Source of the DNA: Candidatus Solibacter sp.
GTDB lineage: Bacteria > Acidobacteriota > Terriglobia > Bryobacterales > Bryobacteraceae
Assembly (NCBI GenBank): GCA_013822245.1
Contig: PNKE01000017.1
Location: 59,939-123,938 of the forward strand
Direction of reading: 5' to 3'
DNA length: 64,000 nt
A program made the position numbers and the translations under genes. The notes beneath the pieces were generated by a model, which saw nothing but the letters and a program-made list of their open reading frames with translations, ran no database searches and was not told the DNA's origin. Positions 9,065 through 18,540 of this stretch are shown in pieces (position 1 is the stretch's first letter; every line of letters starts with the position of its first letter).

Positions 9065-10273
9065 ATGGCTCACACGCATCACGGCGCCTCACAGTCGCGC
9101 GACAGCTATATCCTGAAGCCCGAACTGTGGCAGCGGGTCCGCAACTCGCTCGCCTTCGCCGCCCTGGTCGGCTGGATCGCCACCGGCGCCGGCTTCGCCC
9201 TCAACCGCGAGCAGTTCCACTTCTCTTATCTGGTCGCCTTCACCTTCTGCATTTCCATCACTCTCGGCGCGCTGTTCTACGTCCAGGTCCAGCACCTCAC
9301 CGGCTCGGCCTGGAGCGTCACCGTTCGCCGGCTCATGGAAACCCTCATGCGCACCATCCCCGCCGGCCTGGTCCTGTTCATCCCCATCGCCTTCGGCATC
9401 CACACCGTCTACGAATGGAGCCACGCCTCGGCCGCCTCCGATCCCATCCTCCAGCAAAAGGCCGCCTTCCTGAACTCCACCGGCTTCATCGTCCGCGGCT
9501 TCGTTGTCCTGGCTCTGTGGAGCATCTGGGCCGTCAGGCTCTACTCGCTCTCCCGCAAGCAGGACGCCTCGGGTTCTCTCGAGTTCACCAGGTCCAGCGA
9601 AAAATGGAGCGCTCCCGGCGTGCTCATCCTCTTCCTTTCCGCCTCGCTGGCCTCGTTTGACTGGATCATGTCGCTCGACCCCCACTGGTGGTCCACCATG
9701 TTCGGCGTCTACTTCCTGGCCGGCGGCGCGGTCGGCTTCATGGCCCTGCTCATCGCCGTCTGCCTCGGCCTGCGCAGCGCCGGCTATCTCTCCGACGCCA
9801 TCAACGAAGAGCACTACCACGACCTCGGCAAATGGCTCTTCGCGCTCACCGTCTTCTGGGCCTACGTCACGTTTTCTCAGTACATGCTCATCTGGTACGG
9901 CAACCTGCCCGAAGAGGGCATCTGGTACCACCGCCGCATGGCCGGCTCCTGGTCCGGCTTCATGCCGCTGATGATCTTCGGCCACTTCATCATCCCCTTC
10001 GTCACCCTCATGCCGCGGTCGAGCAAGCGAAACCTCAAGATGCTCGGCTTCTTCTCCGGCTGGATGCTGGTGATGCACTACCTCGACCTCTACTGGCAGA
10101 TCATGCCCGTCCTTCACAAGACCGGCGTCGCCTTCCACTGGATCGACCTCGCCGCCCTGGCCGCCCTCACTTCCACCTTCGGCCTCGTCTTCTGGTCCGG
10201 TCTCCGTGAACGGCCGCTGGTACCCATCGGCGATCCCAGGCTCGAACAGTGCCTCGGCTTCCATAACGCCTGA
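9065..10273 (+). CDS. actF: ACIII integral membrane subunit ActF
   Basis: 402 residues with about ten transmembrane helices, related to ActC/NrfD but shorter. The segments 'FDWIMSLDPHWWSTMFGVYFLAGG' and 'FSQYMLIWYGNLPEEGIWYHRRM' are characteristic of ActF. It is the second large membrane subunit of alternative complex III. The start is 2 nt after the actE stop. It completes the canonical actA-F order. Confidence 0.93.
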   Translation: MAHTHHGASQSRDSYILKPELWQRVRNSLAFAALVGWIATGAGFALNREQFHFSYLVAFTFCISITLGALFYVQVQHLTGSAWSVTVRRLMETLMRTIPAGLVLFIPIAFGIHTVYEWSHASAASDPILQQKAAFLNSTGFIVRGFVVLALWSIWAVRLYSLSRKQDASGSLEFTRSSEKWSAPGVLILFLSASLASFDWIMSLDPHWWSTMFGVYFLAGGAVGFMALLIAVCLGLRSAGYLSDAINEEHYHDLGKWLFALTVFWAYVTFSQYMLIWYGNLPEEGIWYHRRMAGSWSGFMPLMIFGHFIIPFVTLMPRSSKRNLKMLGFFSGWMLVMHYLDLYWQIMPVLHKTGVAFHWIDLAALAALTSTFGLVFWSGLRERPLVPIGDPRLEQCLGFHNA

Positions 10274-10296
10274 TCACCTCAAAAGGAACTCTGAAC

Positions 10297-10752
10297 ATGG
10301 CAGAAGAAAACAATCAGGTTCACCTTCCCACCCCGGAACAAGGCTACGACCGCCACGAACCCCGCGCCGGCCTGGTCGCCCTGGTCTCCGGCATCACCGT
10401 CGCCGTGCTGGTGGTCTTCATCGTCGGCACGTACTGGCTCTATCAGGTCAGCTATGAGGCCATCGACCAGCAACAGTACAGCGGCGTCGCCAGCAAGGAA
10501 CTTCTGGCGATTCGTGAACGCGAGGACGCGCATCTATACAGGTACGCGGTCATCGACAAAACCAAGGGCACGGTACGCATCCCCATCGACCGCGCGATCG
10601 AACTCGTTGCCTCCGATTACGCCCAAGGCAAAGTCTTCTACAACACGGCCACCTATGCCGTGAAACCCGAGCCCCCCGGCGGCGCCGCCGCCCCGGCCCA
10701 GGCTCCCGCCCCGCCACAGGATGCCAATGTACAGACTGCTCCAGCAAAGTAG
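10297..10752 (+). CDS. Small single-span membrane protein between actF and sco
   Basis: 151 residues. There is a short hydrophilic N-terminus, one transmembrane helix (about 25-47), then an extracytoplasmic domain containing 'GTVRIPIDRAIELVA', and a Pro/Ala-rich tail. I recall similar '(V)RIPI(D/E)RA' proteins beside SCO and caa3 oxidase genes in other phyla, but I cannot name a family. No heme or metal motif is present. A ribosome site (AAAAGGA) precedes the ATG, and the 3' end overlaps sco by 32 bp, so it is certainly part of the operon. It is probably an assembly or accessory factor of ACIII or the oxidase. Confidence 0.7.
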   Translation: MAEENNQVHLPTPEQGYDRHEPRAGLVALVSGITVAVLVVFIVGTYWLYQVSYEAIDQQQYSGVASKELLAIREREDAHLYRYAVIDKTKGTVRIPIDRAIELVASDYAQGKVFYNTATYAVKPEPPGGAAAPAQAPAPPQDANVQTAPAK

Positions 10753-11560
10753 CCTCATCGCGCTGCTCCTCATCGCGCTGGCCTCGACGGCCTCCGCCCA
10801 GTCCGTCAGCACCGATAAGCTGCACGAACTCGAAGGCGTGCAGGTGGAAGAACACCTCGGCGCGCAGGTCGATCTCGACCTCCGCTTCACCGCCGGGGAC
10901 GGCTACCAGCACTCCCTGCGCGAATACTTCTCCTCCGGCCGCCCCGTCATCCTCAACCTCGTCTATTACACCTGCCCCATGCTCTGCAATCTGGTGCTCA
11001 ACGGCCAGGTCGCCGCACTGCGCAAAATCGGCTGGACCCCCGGCAAGGAATACGAGGTCGTCACCATCTCGATCGACCCCACCGAAAACTACGCCATCGC
11101 CAACTCCAAGAAAGCCGCCTACCTTGAATCCTACGGGCGCCCCGCGCCCGGCTGGCACTTCCTCACCGACTACAACGGCTCGGTCGCCCGCCTCGCCTCC
11201 CAGGTCGGCTTCAACTACAAGCTCGACGATCGCACCGGCCAGTACGCCCACGCCGCCGTCATTTTTGTCCTCACCCCGGAGGGCAAGATCTCGCGCTACC
11301 TCTACGGCATCAACTTCAAGCCCTTCGACATCCGCCTGGCGCTGGCCGAAGCCGCCAAGGAGAAGTTCGGCGCTTCGTTTGAAAGCTTCCTGCTCTACTG
11401 TTTCCACTACGACCCGGCCGCCAAAAGCTACACCCTGTTTGCCCGTAACATCATGCGCTTCGGCGGCCTCATTACCCTTCTGATCCTTGGCCTGATTCTG
11501 CTCCGGCTCTGGCGGCGCGACCGCGCTCCGTCCACCCCCATCATGGTGAATGCAAAATGA
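10721..11560 (+). CDS. SCO1/SenC-type copper chaperone
   Basis: 279 residues with an N-terminal signal peptide ending near 'ASAQ' (26-27) and a thioredoxin-like fold. The copper ligands of the SCO family are present: Cys85 and Cys89 in 'YYTCPMLC', and His177 in 'GQYAHAA'. A C-terminal transmembrane helix (about 246-265) is unusual among SCO proteins but common in operons with caa3 oxidases. It delivers copper to the CuA centre of CoxB, whose gene starts in an ATGA overlap with this stop. Confidence 0.92.
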   Translation: MPMYRLLQQSSLIALLLIALASTASAQSVSTDKLHELEGVQVEEHLGAQVDLDLRFTAGDGYQHSLREYFSSGRPVILNLVYYTCPMLCNLVLNGQVAALRKIGWTPGKEYEVVTISIDPTENYAIANSKKAAYLESYGRPAPGWHFLTDYNGSVARLASQVGFNYKLDDRTGQYAHAAVIFVLTPEGKISRYLYGINFKPFDIRLALAEAAKEKFGASFESFLLYCFHYDPAAKSYTLFARNIMRFGGLITLLILGLILLRLWRRDRAPSTPIMVNAK

Positions 11561-12498
11561 ACTGGTTCCGTGATTTCCTACTGCCGAAGTCGGCCGCCTC
11601 CAACACTGGCGACGTCGATGGACTCTTCATGTTCATCACCTGGCTGACCGTCTTCTTCTTCTTCTTCAACGGCGGACTCATCTGGTACGCCGTCCGCAAG
11701 TGGCGCCGCCGCTCGAACGACGACATCACGCCCCACATCACCCACGACACCAAACTCGAAATCATCTGGAGCGTTATCCCGTTGATCGTCGTGATGTTCA
11801 TCTTCTTCTGGGGCTTCCGAGGCTACGTCCGCGCCTGGGTCGTCCCCAACGACGCCCTCGAGATCGTCGTCACCGGCAAGAAGTGGGTCTGGGAGTTTGA
11901 ATACCCCGACGGCTCGCGCAGCTTGAACGACCTCCACGTCCCGCTCAACAAGCCCGTCAAACTCGTCATGCACTCCGAGGACGTCATCCACAGCTTCTTC
12001 GTCCCCGCCTTCCGCATCAAGCGCGACGTCATCCCCGGCCGCTACACCGAACTCTGGTTCACCGCCACCGAGCCGGGCGTCCATCAGGTCTACTGCACTG
12101 AATACTGCGGCAAGGGCCACTCCGACATGCTCGCCCGCATCTTCGCCGACACCCCCGAACAGTACGAAGTCTTCCTCCGCGAAGGCGACGAACAGGTCCG
12201 CAAGATGCCGCTCAAGGAACTCGGCAAGCTGGTCTATGAGAACAAAGGCTGCGCCACCTGCCACTCCATCGACGGCACCCGCGGCCAGGGTCCGAGCCTC
12301 AAGGCCATCTACGGCCAGCAGATCACCGACGCCGCCGGCAAATCCCATACCATCGACGCCAACTACATCCGCGAATCCATCCTCAACCCGCAGGCCTCCG
12401 TCGTCGCGGGCTACGAACCCATCATGCCCACCTTCCAGGGCCTGCTCCGTGAGCGCGAGATCCTCGGCATGATCGAGTACATCAAGTCGTTGCAGTAA
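11557..12498 (+). CDS. coxB: Cytochrome c oxidase subunit II with fused cytochrome c (caa3 type)
   Basis: 313 residues. Two transmembrane helices (about 24-45 and 67-87) are followed by a cupredoxin domain with the complete CuA ligand set: His145, Cys180, Cys184, His188 and Met191 in '[12 protein letters not shown]'. A C-terminal cytochrome c domain has CATCH (232-236) and a probable axial Met in 'PIMPTF'. The fusion makes this a caa3-type enzyme that can take electrons directly from ACIII. The start overlaps sco by 4 bp. Confidence 0.96.
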   Translation: MNWFRDFLLPKSAASNTGDVDGLFMFITWLTVFFFFFNGGLIWYAVRKWRRRSNDDITPHITHDTKLEIIWSVIPLIVVMFIFFWGFRGYVRAWVVPNDALEIVVTGKKWVWEFEYPDGSRSLNDLHVPLNKPVKLVMHSEDVIHSFFVPAFRIKRDVIPGRYTELWFTATEPGVHQVYCTEYCGKGHSDMLARIFADTPEQYEVFLREGDEQVRKMPLKELGKLVYENKGCATCHSIDGTRGQGPSLKAIYGQQITDAAGKSHTIDANYIRESILNPQASVVAGYEPIMPTFQGLLREREILGMIEYIKSLQ

Positions 12499-12515
12499 TC
12501 AGGAGAACTACGAAA

Positions 12516-14162
12516 ATGGCAGACGCAATGACCCCAACCGCGGCCCACGGCCACCCCGACTACCTCTCCGAAAACAAGGGCCTCTGGAACTGGCTCACCA
12601 CCGTCGACCACAAGCGCATCGGCTTGATGTACCTCTGGTCGGTGACCGCTTTCATGATCATCGGCGGCCTGCTCGCCCTCGTCATCCGCCTCGAACTGCT
12701 TACCCCCAGGCAGACCATCATGTCGGCCGAGCTTTACAACCGCGCCTTCACCCTCCACGGCGCCATCATGACGTTTCTCGTCATCATCCCCGCCATCCCC
12801 GCCATCCTCGGCAACTTCGCCCTGCCGCTGCTTCTCGGCGCCAAGGACGTCGCCTTCCCCCGCCTGAACCTCGCCTCGCTCTATGTCTACTGGATCGGCG
12901 CCGCCATGGCCGTCTCCACCCTCCTGCTCGGCGGCGTCGATACCGGCTGGACCTTCTACACGCCTTACTCCACCACCACCGGCGGCGGCGTCTCGATGAT
13001 GGTTCTCGCCGCCTTCGTCCTCGGCTTCTCCTCCATCTTCACCGGCCTCAACTTCATCGCCACCACCCACAAGCTCCGCGCCCCCGGCATGGGCTGGTTC
13101 CAGTTGCCTCTGTTTGTCTGGGGCATGTACTCGACCGCCATCATCCAGATCCTGGCCACCCCCGTGCTCGGCATCACGCTGCTGCTGCTGGTCATGGAGC
13201 GCGTCTTCCATATCGGTATCTTCGACCCCCAGTTGGGTGGCGACCCCGTTCTGTTCCAGCACTTCTTCTGGTTCTACTCCCACCCGGCCGTCTACATCAT
13301 GATCCTGCCCGCCATGGCCGTCATGTCCGAAGTCATCCCCACTTTCTCCAAGAAGTCCATCTTCGGCTACAAGGCCATCGCTTTCTCCTCGGTGGCCATC
13401 GCCCTGCTCGGCTTCCTCGTCTGGGCCCACCACATGTTCGTCGCCGGCATGAGCCTGTTCGCCGGCGCCATCTTCAGCTTCCTTACCTTCTTCATCGCCA
13501 TCCCCTCGGCCATCAAGGTCTTCAACTGGATCGCCACCATGTGGCGCGGCTCCATCGACCTCAAAGTCCCGATGCTCTACGCCATCAACTTCCTGTTGAT
13601 CTTCACCATCGGCGGCCTCACGGGCCTGTTCCTGGCCTCGCTCTCCACCGACGTCCACCTCCACGACACCTACTTCGTCGTCTCCCACTTCCACTACGTC
13701 ATGGCCGGTTCCAACATGCTCGCCCTGCTGGCCGGCCTCCATTACTGGTGGCCCAAGATGTACGGCCGCATGTACAACAACACGCTGGCCACCATCGCCT
13801 GCACGCTCATCTTCATCGGCTTCAACGCAACATTCCTGCCGCAGTTCGTCATGGGCAGCCGCGGCATGCCGCGCCGTTACTACAACTACCTCGAACAGTT
13901 CCAGACCATGCACGTCGCCTCCACCATCGGCAGTTGGATTCTCGCCGCCGGCCTGTTCCTGGCCCTCGCCACGCTGCTCGCCAGCCTGCGCAAGCCCAAG
14001 GACGCCGTCCCGAATCCCTGGAACGGCCGCACCTTCGAGTGGGAAGCCGGCTCGCCGCCCATCACCCACAACTTTGAACACACGCCGGTCTGCATCTACT
14101 CGCCCTACGACTACCGCGAGCATCCAGTGCCGATCGCCGAAGAGGAGAAGTCCGCGCACTAG
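12516..14162 (+). CDS. coxA: Cytochrome c oxidase subunit I, A2-type heme-copper oxidase
   Basis: 548 residues and 12 expected transmembrane helices. Metal ligands: His81 and His393 for low-spin heme a, His391 for the high-spin heme, and His256, His305 and His306 for CuB. The proton-channel motif reads 'YSHPAVY' (254-260): the Glu of the A1 motif GHPEV is absent and Tyr-Ser takes its place. That is the defining feature of A2-type oxidases such as Rhodothermus caa3. A ribosome site (AGGAGAA) precedes the ATG. It is the catalytic subunit that reduces oxygen and pumps protons. Confidence 0.97.
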   Translation: MADAMTPTAAHGHPDYLSENKGLWNWLTTVDHKRIGLMYLWSVTAFMIIGGLLALVIRLELLTPRQTIMSAELYNRAFTLHGAIMTFLVIIPAIPAILGNFALPLLLGAKDVAFPRLNLASLYVYWIGAAMAVSTLLLGGVDTGWTFYTPYSTTTGGGVSMMVLAAFVLGFSSIFTGLNFIATTHKLRAPGMGWFQLPLFVWGMYSTAIIQILATPVLGITLLLLVMERVFHIGIFDPQLGGDPVLFQHFFWFYSHPAVYIMILPAMAVMSEVIPTFSKKSIFGYKAIAFSSVAIALLGFLVWAHHMFVAGMSLFAGAIFSFLTFFIAIPSAIKVFNWIATMWRGSIDLKVPMLYAINFLLIFTIGGLTGLFLASLSTDVHLHDTYFVVSHFHYVMAGSNMLALLAGLHYWWPKMYGRMYNNTLATIACTLIFIGFNATFLPQFVMGSRGMPRRYYNYLEQFQTMHVASTIGSWILAAGLFLALATLLASLRKPKDAVPNPWNGRTFEWEAGSPPITHNFEHTPVCIYSPYDYREHPVPIAEEEKSAH

Positions 14163-14183
14163 CGGCGCGCGCATAGGATCACC

Positions 14184-14861
14184 ATGAGCGACTCCACCAC
14201 CACCGTACAAACTGACCGCCACGCCCACGCCCATCCCCCCGGCCTGCAGCATCATTTCACCAACATGACGCAGCAGTTCGAGGCCGCCAAACTCGGCATG
14301 TGGCTCTTCCTGGTCACCGAAGTCCTGCTGTTCGGCGGACTGTTCGTCGGCTACGGCATCATGCACTCAAAGCATCCGGAAGCCTTCGTCGCCGCCCACC
14401 ACCACCTCGACTGGCGCCTCGGCGCATTGAATACCATCGTGCTGCTGCTGTCGTCGTTCACCATGGTCATGGGCGTCTGGGCCGCACAGACCGGCCAGCG
14501 CAAAAAGCTCATCGCTTTCCTGCTGCTCACCGTCTTCCTCGCCCTGGTCTTCATGGGCGTCAAGTACGTCGAGTACTCGCACAAGTTCCATGAGGGCCTG
14601 CTCCCCGGCAAGTTTTACTCCCACCAGGGCGACACAGTGCCGGGCCAGTTCATGTTCTTCAGCTTCTACTTCATGATGACCGGCCTGCACGGCATCCACG
14701 TCCTGCTGGGCATCGTCGCCATCCTCTGGATCACTTTCCGCGCCTGGCGCGGTCACTTCTCGGCCCAGTATTACGGCCCCGTCGACATCACCGGCCTCTA
14801 CTGGCACCTGGTCGATCTCATCTGGATCTACCTGTTCCCGCTTATGTATCTGATTTCGTAA
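14184..14861 (+). CDS. coxC: Cytochrome c oxidase subunit III
   Basis: 225 residues, with a His-rich N-terminus and then five transmembrane helices. 'KLGMWLFLVTEVLLFGGLF' and the C-terminal 'DITGLYWHLVDLIWIYLFPLMYL' are diagnostic of subunit III, which stabilises subunit I. It lies 21 bp after coxA, inside the operon. Confidence 0.95.
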   Translation: MSDSTTTVQTDRHAHAHPPGLQHHFTNMTQQFEAAKLGMWLFLVTEVLLFGGLFVGYGIMHSKHPEAFVAAHHHLDWRLGALNTIVLLLSSFTMVMGVWAAQTGQRKKLIAFLLLTVFLALVFMGVKYVEYSHKFHEGLLPGKFYSHQGDTVPGQFMFFSFYFMMTGLHGIHVLLGIVAILWITFRAWRGHFSAQYYGPVDITGLYWHLVDLIWIYLFPLMYLIS

Positions 14862-14877
14862 GGAGCCCATTACCGAC

Positions 14878-15285
14878 ATGTCCAACCACGCCGCTGACCA
14901 CGCCCACGAAATCACGGGCCCCAGGACGTACTCCTTGATCCTGCTGGCGCTGCTGGTGCTCACCATCATCACCGTCGCCGCCGCGCGCTTCGACTTCGGC
15001 AGCATGAACACCGTCGTCGCCATCCTCATCGCCTCCATCAAGGGCTCGCTCGTCGCGCTCTACTTCATGCACCTGCGCCACGACAGGTTCAACGCCGTCA
15101 TCTTCGTCCTCGGCCTGTTCTTTCTGGCCGTGTTCCTGATCTGGACGCTGTTCGACATCTCAACCCGCAAAACCGTCCTGCCCGGCAACCTGAAGCAGGC
15201 GCCCCAGGCCTTTCCCGGCGCTCCCCTGAACAAGCCCATCCGCCCATCGACTGGCCAGCCCCTCGGCGCCCCGCCCGCCCCGTAG
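14878..15285 (+). CDS. coxD: Cytochrome c oxidase subunit IV (prokaryotic type)
   Basis: 135 residues with three transmembrane helices and a Pro-rich tail. The segment 'IKGSLVALYFMHLRHD' is the typical signature of bacterial subunit IV. It is the last gene of the respiratory operon and ends 25 bp before a strong intrinsic terminator. Confidence 0.92.
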   Translation: MSNHAADHAHEITGPRTYSLILLALLVLTIITVAAARFDFGSMNTVVAILIASIKGSLVALYFMHLRHDRFNAVIFVLGLFFLAVFLIWTLFDISTRKTVLPGNLKQAPQAFPGAPLNKPIRPSTGQPLGAPPAP

Positions 15286-15291
15286 ATCGAT

Positions 15292-16734
15292 TCAAGGCAG
15301 ATCAATACCGAAACCGCCTCCTCCCAAGGGAGGCGGTTTTTCCCAGTAACAGAGGCAGCCCGCCGAGAAGCGGACGGTACTTGCGTCCACCGGCCGCGAT
15401 GGATCCTGCGTGACCTCAAACCGCACCGGCGCTGACTCCCCCACCCGGTCGCGCCCCGTTGTGAACCGTTGCAGGATGTGGACCGGCGCGTCCTTATCGG
15501 CTTCGATCCGTATCCTGGCCGGCCTGCCCATCGCCATGTGCTTCGCCTCCAGGCTCGTCATCGCCCTGCTCATGCAACGCCCGATGCCGTAGATGTACAT
15601 CTGGTTGCGTTGCGAATGCGAGGCCAGCACCAGCACCAACAGCACGAGCAGGCACTGCATCAGGCGTTTCTTCTCCTTCCAGGCGTGCGCCAGCAACAGG
15701 GCAAGCGCCGTGCTCAGCGCCGCCCCCGATGCATACAGGTAATGGCTTCCCATGCCGGCAATGAACAGGATCGGCGTCAGCGGAACGATGTAGCAGGCCA
15801 GGTAGAGCGCCGCCGCGCGCCTGCCGTAAACCGCGTTCAACGCCCAGACCAGGGCCACCTGCGCCAGGATGCCAAACGCCAGATACGCGCCCGGCATCAG
15901 GCCGCCGCCGCCTGCGTCGGTGAGGTTGCGCAGAAACGGGTACGCAAGGTAGATCTCCAGCCGCGCAATCGCTCCGCCGGCCGAGACTGCGTAACCCGGC
16001 GCGCTCGCGCTGCCCGAAACCGATGCTTCCAGCGCCGGCCACCGGAAGGCCAGATACGCCATCACCGGCGCCAGCGTCGCCGCCGCCACGGCCGCCGCCC
16101 TGGCCCCTGAGAACCAGCACGCCCGGCTCGCCCATCCGTGCCACGCCAGCAGCAGCGCCGCCGCCGGCAGCACAACCGCCGTTTCCTTTGAAAATAGCGC
16201 CAGAACCGTCAATGCGCAGATGCCCGCGGCCGTCCGCGCCCCAGCCCGCCGTTCGGATGTCACTGCAACCCAGCCCGCCGCCAGCCCGAAGATGACGTAC
16301 AGCCGGTCCATCAGCGCCCCCGCCCATCCGGTGGCGAACGTCGCCAGTGGCGAGATCGCAAACAGCAGCGCTGCCGTCAGCGCCGCCTCGCGCGTCGCCT
16401 CCATCCGCCCCAGCATGAGGTACAGCAGCCAGCACGCCGCCGCATGCATCAGCACCGACCCCAAATGCGTCATGTACGGCGCCACATACACCGGATACGA
16501 CAGCACCCCCTGCACCATGAAACTCACCGGCCTCACCGGCGTCTCGAAGCCCTCTCCCGGTTTGATCCGCGCGTACGTCTTCACATACTCCACAAATCCG
16601 AGGCGACTCAAATCGTCGGCCCGTTGAAACTCATCGTGGTTGTAGAAGCCCGGATTCGCGATCAGTGCAACATGCCAAACCACCGCCACAGCCACTATCA
16701 GCAGACAAATCTTCAATCGCGCCATGGAAGACAT
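15292..16734 (-). CDS. Multi-spanning membrane protein, GT-C glycosyltransferase-like
   Basis: 480 residues with about ten transmembrane helices. After the first helix comes an extracytoplasmic loop with 'GFYNHDEFQRADD'. An acidic Asp-Glu pair in this position is the hallmark of GT-C (GT39/ArnT-like) enzymes, which move sugars from polyprenyl-phosphate donors. The last ~90 residues are a soluble domain of beta type. No closer family was recognised, and the sugar is unknown. The 3' end contains the coxD terminator. Confidence 0.6.
   Translation of the reverse strand: MSSMARLKICLLIVAVAVVWHVALIANPGFYNHDEFQRADDLSRLGFVEYVKTYARIKPGEGFETPVRPVSFMVQGVLSYPVYVAPYMTHLGSVLMHAAACWLLYLMLGRMEATREAALTAALLFAISPLATFATGWAGALMDRLYVIFGLAAGWVAVTSERRAGARTAAGICALTVLALFSKETAVVLPAAALLLAWHGWASRACWFSGARAAAVAAATLAPVMAYLAFRWPALEASVSGSASAPGYAVSAGGAIARLEIYLAYPFLRNLTDAGGGGLMPGAYLAFGILAQVALVWALNAVYGRRAAALYLACYIVPLTPILFIAGMGSHYLYASGAALSTALALLLAHAWKEKKRLMQCLLVLLVLVLASHSQRNQMYIYGIGRCMSRAMTSLEAKHMAMGRPARIRIEADKDAPVHILQRFTTGRDRVGESAPVRFEVTQDPSRPVDASTVRFSAGCLCYWEKPPPLGGGGFGIDLP
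15311..15341 (+). terminator. Rho-independent terminator of the act-cox operon
   Basis: A perfect 11-bp stem (15311-15321 with 15329-15339), a 7-nt loop, and five T from 15337 to 15341. It is placed 25 bp after coxD. It lies inside the last codons of the convergent gene 15292-16734, so the same bases encode that protein's Pro/Gly-rich end. Confidence 0.9.
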
Positions 16735-16824
16735 CTTTCCGCCGCGCGGCCTCGTCCGGCCGCTCCCGGATCATGCCAGTGTATCAGCCCCGATCCCCGC
16801 CCCTGCCCTCAGTACAATGGTCCC

Positions 16825-18540
16825 GTGCCGTCCACTCGACGACAACTCATCGCCGGGCTCGCCCCTCTCGCCATCGCCGGCTGCAACCGCGGTGTCCGCG
16901 ATTACGCCCGCCTCGACCTCGCCTCCTTCAAGCCTCAGCAAAACCTCCTCCGCCCCGCCGCAGCCGGACCAACTGCCCTGCGCGGACACCTCGGCCGCCG
17001 CATCCTCCAATGCGTTGAGAACCGTGTCCTCGCCCAGGACGTCAACCGCCTGGTCTCCCCCTTCCGCCGCCGCGACGAAAAGAGCTGCTGGCAGACCGAG
17101 TTCTGGGGCAAATGGGCACTCTCGGCCGCCTCGGCCTGGAAATGCACGCGGGACAACCGCCTCGCCGAAGCCCTCGCCCGCTCCTCGAACGCCCTCATCG
17201 CCACCCAGTCCGAAGACGGCTACATCGGCAACTACGCCCCCAACCGCCGCCTCGAAGCCTGGGACATCTGGGGCCGCAAATACACCCTGCTCGGCCTGCT
17301 CGCCTGCCATGAAGTCTGCGGCGAAAAATCCGCCCTCTCCGCCGCCCGCCGCCTCGCCGATCACCTGCTAACCGAAATCGGACCCGGCCGCGCCGATATC
17401 GTCCGCACCGGCAACTATCGCGGCATGGCCTCCAGTTCCATACTCGGCCCGCTCATCACCCTCTACCGCGCCACAAGCGATGAACGATACATCCAACTCG
17501 CCGGCCACATCGTCCGCCGCTGGTCGTCCGAGGACGGCCCGCAACTCATCGAAAAGGCCCTTGCCGGCGTCCCCGTCGCACAACGCTTCCCGCGTCCCGA
17601 GAAGTGGTTCTCCTGGGAAAACGGCCAGAAAGCCTACGAGATGATGTCCTGCTACGAAGGACTCCTCGACCTCTACCGCATCACCGGCGCCCGCCAATAC
17701 CTCGACGCCACGGTCAAGGCGTTCGAGAACATCCGCGATACCGAAATCCTCCCGGCCGGCTCCGGTTCCAGCATCGAGTGCTGGCACGGCGGCGCCCGCC
17801 AGCCCCACCTGCCCGCGCCCGACATGATGGAGACCTGCGTCTCAACCACCTGGATGAGTCTCTGCGCCAGTCTGCTCCAACTCACCGCCGACCCGCGCTA
17901 CGCCGACGAAATCGAACGCACCGCCTATAACGCCCTGCTCGGCGCACTCGCACCCGATGCCCGCTCTTTCGCCAAATACTCCTCGCTTGACGGCGTCCGC
18001 GGCCCCGGCGAACCCCAGTGCGGCATGGGCACCCACTGCTGCACCGCCAACGGCCCCCGCGGTCTCCTGATGCTGCCCGAAATTGCCGCCCTGCAGGACC
18101 CCGCCGGCATCACAATCAACCTCTTCATCGCCTCCCAACAAACCCTCCCGCTCCCCACCGGCGGCACGGTCGGCCTTACCATCGACACAGATTACCCGAT
18201 CTCCGGCGCAGTTAGAATCACCCTCCACCCCGACTCGCCCCGGCGTTTCCCTCTCCGCCTCCGCACTCCCTCCTGGACCGGCTCCTCCGGTTACCGCACC
18301 TACGATCGCCTCTGGCGCCCTGGCGACCACATCGCCGTCGTTTTCCCCATGAACATCCGCCCCATCCCCTCAGGCCCCTTCACCGCCTACGCCCGCGGTC
18401 CCGTCCTGCTCGCCCGCGACACGCGCGGCCCCGCCGCCAACGCCTGGATCACCGCCCAGACTCCCGCCGGCGATCTCATCGACTACTCCTCCGCCGGCAA
18501 CACCTGGGACGATCGCTCCCGCTACCGCGTCTGGCTCTGA
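16825..18540 (+). CDS. GH127-like (DUF1680) beta-L-arabinofuranosidase family lipoprotein
   Basis: 571 residues from GTG 16825, chosen because it opens a signal peptide 'STRRQLIAGLAPLAIAGC' ending in a lipobox Cys20. A TACAAT box 5 bp upstream suggests leaderless transcription. The all-alpha barrel carries the GH127 zinc/nucleophile set: Glu336-x-Cys338 ('METC') and the adjacent Cys405-Cys406 ('THCCTANGPRG'), matching Glu338/Cys340/Cys417/Cys418 of the characterised enzyme HypBA1. A Glu at 318 is placed like its acid/base residue. It probably removes arabinofuranose or a related sugar at the cell surface. Its 3' end overlaps the convergent gene by 19 bp. Confidence 0.8.
   Translation: MPSTRRQLIAGLAPLAIAGCNRGVRDYARLDLASFKPQQNLLRPAAAGPTALRGHLGRRILQCVENRVLAQDVNRLVSPFRRRDEKSCWQTEFWGKWALSAASAWKCTRDNRLAEALARSSNALIATQSEDGYIGNYAPNRRLEAWDIWGRKYTLLGLLACHEVCGEKSALSAARRLADHLLTEIGPGRADIVRTGNYRGMASSSILGPLITLYRATSDERYIQLAGHIVRRWSSEDGPQLIEKALAGVPVAQRFPRPEKWFSWENGQKAYEMMSCYEGLLDLYRITGARQYLDATVKAFENIRDTEILPAGSGSSIECWHGGARQPHLPAPDMMETCVSTTWMSLCASLLQLTADPRYADEIERTAYNALLGALAPDARSFAKYSSLDGVRGPGEPQCGMGTHCCTANGPRGLLMLPEIAALQDPAGITINLFIASQQTLPLPTGGTVGLTIDTDYPISGAVRITLHPDSPRRFPLRLRTPSWTGSSGYRTYDRLWRPGDHIAVVFPMNIRPIPSGPFTAYARGPVLLARDTRGPAANAWITAQTPAGDLIDYSSAGNTWDDRSRYRVWL

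Noticed and set aside
12411..14366. 651-codon minus-strand reading frame opposite coxA and coxC
   Set aside because: Gly/Asp/Glu-rich and repetitive with no recognisable domain; coxA and coxC are certain.
16444..16824. Upstream in-frame extension of the GH127-like gene
   Set aside because: It is Arg/His/Pro-rich and overlaps the 5' end of the minus-strand gene; the lipoprotein signal starts at GTG 16825.
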